Assembly (NCBI GenBank): GCA_013042765.1
Contig: JABDPP010000435.1
Location: forward strand, 1 to 7,464
Length of the DNA stretch: 7,464 nt
Source of the DNA: Litoreibacter sp.
GTDB taxonomy: Bacteria; Pseudomonadota; Alphaproteobacteria; Rhodobacterales; Rhodobacteraceae
Direction: 5' to 3'
Part shown: positions 6,234 through 7,464 of the stretch, in pieces
Position numbering within the stretch: the stretch's first letter is position 1
How the letters are laid out: each line of letters starts with the position of its first letter
Notes under the pieces: generated by a model
What the model was told of the DNA's origin: nothing
The model's database searches: none
Seen by the model: only the letters and a program-made list of their open reading frames with translations
Made by a program: the position numbers and the translations under genes

Positions 6234-6268
6234 CCTGCCGGGCCGGGGGACGTCCCTGACCCGGCAGG
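6234..6268. terminator. Hairpin terminator after the lytic transglycosylase gene
   Basis: CCTGCCGGG (6234-6242) pairs perfectly with CCCGGCAGG (6260-6268), and the loop contains a second perfect palindrome GGGACGTCCC (6247-6256). On the plus strand only TT follows; on the minus strand the stem is followed by CTTTTTC. It sits 20 bases after the stop of the transglycosylase gene, so it probably ends that transcript, but its T-run points the other way and it may also stop minus-strand transcription. Confidence 0.65.
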
Positions 6269-6276
6269 TTAACGGC

Positions 6277-6319
6277 TCCCAATCTTAACGAGTCTTGAGC
6301 ATTGACCCCTGGATTGGGA
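6277..6319. repeat. Perfect 8-bp inverted repeat TCCCAATC / GATTGGGA
   Basis: Arms at 6277-6284 and 6312-6319 are separated by 27 bases, directly after the transglycosylase terminator. It has no T-run on either side, so it is not a plain terminator. Confidence 0.5.
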
Positions 6320-6376
6320 AAGACACTAATTACTCGCTACATCCTCAATTGATCTTTCAATCTGGGTCTCAATAAG

Positions 6377-6496
6377 GCGCGAAAAATTGCAAAAGTGACC
6401 ATTGTCTGACGGAAACCTGAACCCGCTTGTGGTCATCGAAAAGACTGATTTTCTCAAATTGAAACAATGCAAAGGTGCTGTTGCGAATTTTCGCGC
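6377..6496. repeat. Long-armed inverted repeat, 14 of 16 bases matching
   Basis: GCGCGAAAAATTGCAA (6377-6392) and TTGCGAATTTTCGCGC (6481-6496) are complementary at 14 of 16 positions across an 88-base spacer. A further short complementarity around ATTGT/ACAAT lies just inside the arms, offset by four bases. As RNA this would fold into one extended stem; as DNA it resembles the ends of a small element. Confidence 0.5.
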
Positions 6497-6553
6497 GATA
6501 GTTGTCGAAATCGTATCGACTGTTCTCGATCTCACAACAACGCCCGGACGATT

Positions 6554-6588
6554 CAATGGACCCGGGACTAGCCGGGATTGCCTTTTTT
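6554..6588 (+). terminator. Candidate plus-strand terminator with T6 run
   Basis: CAAT (6554-6557) pairs with ATTG (6577-6580) and CCCGG (6561-6565) with CCGGG (6572-6576), with GGA bulged and a six-base loop. CC and then six T follow (6583-6588). No coding gene runs into it, so it may end an untranslated transcript from the gap or read-through from the transglycosylase gene. Confidence 0.4.
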
Positions 6589-6647
6589 CAATTGGTTCCG
6601 GAAACGAAACACAGAGTTTACGCAAGAGACGGGCTTCCCGACGCACG

Positions 6648-6674
6648 AAAGAGGCCGCGTTATGCGGCCTCTTT
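6648..6674. terminator. Bidirectional rho-independent terminator
   Basis: AAAGAGGCCGC (6648-6658) and GCGGCCTCTTT (6664-6674) form a perfect 11-base stem with loop GTTAT. The A/T ends of the stem supply a short U-run in both directions. It lies 24 bases past the stop of the small secreted protein gene on the minus strand, which it most likely ends. Confidence 0.8.
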
Positions 6675-6698
6675 ACTTGGTTTGGAGGAGGTGGGGGC

Positions 6699-7064
6699 TT
6701 AGCGCAGGGCGGCTGCGTCGCGGGATTTGATGATGCCCGGGTTCTCGCCGGAGTTGTTGGCGCCCAGGATGCTGGCGACCTGTGCGCCGTTCAGGGTGCT
6801 GAGATCAGCGTTGAGGCCGTAGTCGTCGAGGATGTCCTGTACCCGGTCGATGTTGGAGCTGGCGGCAGTGGCGATGCCACCTGTGACCGCCTGTGCCTGA
6901 CCTTCGACGACGGTCGAGCTCGGGCCGGAGAAGGGGGTGACAGAGATGGCGTAGTCATTGAGGACGGCGCGGGCCTGCCCTTCGACGACGGTGGAGACGG
7001 CTGCGGAAGCAGCACCTGCGGTTGCAAGCAGGGCGATCAGGGCGGGAGTGGCAAAACGTGTCAT
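6699..7064 (-). CDS. Small secreted protein with duplicated STVVEGQA motif, function unknown
   Basis: From the ATG at 7064 this is a 121-residue protein. AAGGA lies about eight bases upstream, which sets this start over the frame's longer extension to 7190, which is Arg/His-rich and unlike a secreted protein N-terminus. Residues 1-21 (MTRFATPALIALLATAGAASA) are a clear Sec signal peptide, so the mature protein of about 100 residues is periplasmic or secreted; there is no lipobox cysteine and the mature chain has no Cys. Residues 24-34 (STVVEGQARAV) recur at 50-60 (STVVEGQAQAV), 26 residues apart. The rest has an acidic helix-like segment (DRVQDILDDYGLNADLSTLN, 73-92) and an Asn/Gly-rich tail. 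I do not recognise the family. It is monocistronic, with a strong terminator behind and an elaborate repeat-rich region in front. Confidence 0.75.
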   Translation of the reverse strand: MTRFATPALIALLATAGAASAAVSTVVEGQARAVLNDYAISVTPFSGPSSTVVEGQAQAVTGGIATAASSNIDRVQDILDDYGLNADLSTLNGAQVASILGANNSGENPGIIKSRDAAALR

Positions 7065-7174
7065 GGTGGAGTTCCTTTTCTGTAAGTGTCTGATCTTGCG
7101 ATCGTTTGGGTTTGGTTTGTGTCTGGCTCTGTGCCGATGAGTTGAAGGTAGGGGACCAGTTGGCCGGAGTGAAA

Positions 7175-7310
7175 TCACATGAAATCTCACGCGCTCTCAC
7201 GAAGATTTGCGGGCCTTGTGAGAGACGGCGGGGCAGGCGCTGATTTGGTGAGGTTTTGAAGGCCTTTGAGAGCCACGCGGGCTCACGCCCGGGCGAGAGT
7301 TCTGTGAGAG
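7175..7310. promoter_or_regulatory. Cluster of GTGAGA/TCTCAC motifs, first three phased at 10 bp
   Basis: TCACAT (7175-7180), TCTCAC (7185-7190) and TCTCAC (7195-7200) lie at exact 10-base steps. In the opposite orientation follow GTGAGAG (7218-7224), GTGAGG (7248-7253, 30 bases on), TTGAGAG (7266-7272) and GTGAGAG (7304-7310), with CTCAC at 7282-7286 and GCGAGAG at 7293-7299. On the gene's own strand the phased part reads GTGAGA, four bases, GTGAGA, four bases, TGTGAT-like: the six-plus-four layout of tandem sites for OmpR/PhoB-family response regulators. It starts about 110 bases upstream of the small secreted protein gene. The regulator is unknown. Confidence 0.45.
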
Positions 7311-7407
7311 GGCAGGCGATATGCGGGCAATTACAAAAATGCACAGAACATGCGCTCGGCAATAAAGAGTGTTCGCAAGACCTTTGACCTCTGAATGGGG
7401 CTCAGAC

Positions 7408-7464
7408 TCACCTCGAAACGCGCCTCTCCAACAGCCGAACAGCGCGACTCAGCGCGCTTGATTC
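7408..7464 (-). pseudogene. Possible LysR-family helix-turn-helix fragment at right edge
   Basis: A minus-strand frame entering from the right edge reads ESSALSRAVRLLERRVSR and then stops (TGA, 7408-7410). S-A-L-S-R-A-V-R-L-L-E is close to the recognition helix of LysR-type regulators, where it would be followed by a GVRLF-like strand and some 250 more residues. Those are absent in all frames here, so if real the gene is truncated. Only 18 residues are visible and chance is possible. Confidence 0.22.

Larger units (their letters stand above)
6269..6647. other. Gap with no convincing gene but several inverted repeats
   Basis: This stretch is more AT-rich than its surroundings. Open frames here lack ribosome binding sites and family character; the minus frame at 6326-6646 begins with GTG at the edge of a terminator hairpin. 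It does contain an eight-base perfect inverted repeat (6277-6319), a 14/16 inverted repeat 120 bases across (6377-6496), and a hairpin plus T-run (6554-6588). A structured non-coding RNA or a small mobile-element relic are both possible. Confidence 0.4.
7065..7464. other. Upstream region of the secreted protein gene, 400 bases without a full gene
   Basis: The first 110 bases hold the 5' leader of the small secreted protein gene, with no clear -35/-10. Then comes a cluster of GTGAGA/TCTCAC motifs (7175-7310). From 7311 to the edge I see only short frames: a 14-codon plus frame from ATG 7350 (MRSAIKSVRKTFDL), a plus frame from ATG 7394 open to the edge without a ribosome binding site, and a minus fragment at 7408-7464 that resembles a LysR helix. 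Confidence 0.45.

Noticed and set aside
6326..6646. Minus-strand open frame of 106 codons in the gap
   Set aside because: GTG start at the foot of the bidirectional terminator, no Shine-Dalgarno, no domain seen.
6951..6990. Near-duplicate DNA (CCTTCGACGACGGT) inside the secreted-protein gene as a CRISPR-like or mobile repeat
   Set aside because: Only two copies, in frame, and encoding the duplicated protein motif STVVEGQA; it is a coding duplication.
6402..7085. Plus-strand open frame of 227 codons across the gap and the secreted-protein gene
   Set aside because: Runs through two terminator hairpins and antisense to the secreted protein; Gly/Asp/Val-rich shadow composition and no ribosome binding site.
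7383..7391. TTTGACCTC, the left half of the hsp20 palindrome, near the right edge
   Set aside because: The matching right half (GGTCAAA) is absent, so it is only a half-site and expected by chance.

Overview
The window looks like a piece of a high-GC alphaproteobacterial chromosome, most likely a marine Rhodobacteraceae (Roseobacter-type) genome. That placement is an inference from codon use, overall GC-richness and gene content; there is no rRNA or other phylogenetic marker here. No RNA gene, insertion sequence, CRISPR array or phage gene was found.

Left end (1-751): a partial gene runs off the left edge on the minus strand. It is followed by about 330 bases of decayed-looking DNA and a truncated N-terminal fragment of a HAD class IIA (NagD-like) hydrolase. 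A 21-codon reading frame in the decayed stretch looks like the first residues of a LysR-type regulator.

Catabolic pair (748-2986): a complete ureohydrolase (agmatinase/guanidino-acid hydrolase family) on the minus strand is divergent from a complete enolase-superfamily enzyme (mandelate racemase/muconate lactonizing group) on the plus strand. They share a 145-base control region. The enolase-family enzyme begins at a TTG codon with a strong Shine-Dalgarno, keeps all three metal ligands, and lacks two of the usual catalytic-site lysines. Its substrate is therefore open; a link to nitrogen-rich or guanidino compounds rests only on the neighbour.

Stress and surface genes (3019-6214): an Hsp20 chaperone gene (minus) has a perfect 16-bp FNR/CRP-type palindrome just upstream, centred 41.5 bp from a predicted transcription start. 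A PAPS-dependent sulfotransferase (minus) is divergent from an MltF-like lytic transglycosylase (plus) that carries a signal peptide, a solute-binding-like domain, an SLT domain and an unusual C-terminal membrane anchor.

Right end (6215-7464): about 480 bases without a convincing gene hold several inverted repeats bracketed by terminator-like hairpins, a possible structured RNA locus. Next comes a small secreted protein (minus) with a duplicated STVVEGQA motif, a perfect bidirectional terminator behind it, and upstream of it a cluster of GTGAGA-type motifs, three of them phased at exactly 10 bp as in OmpR-family operators. The last bases hold a short LysR-helix-like fragment at low confidence.

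The best candidates for something undescribed are the small secreted repeat protein with its phased-repeat control region, the lysine-poor enolase-superfamily enzyme, and the structured gap at 6270-6590.
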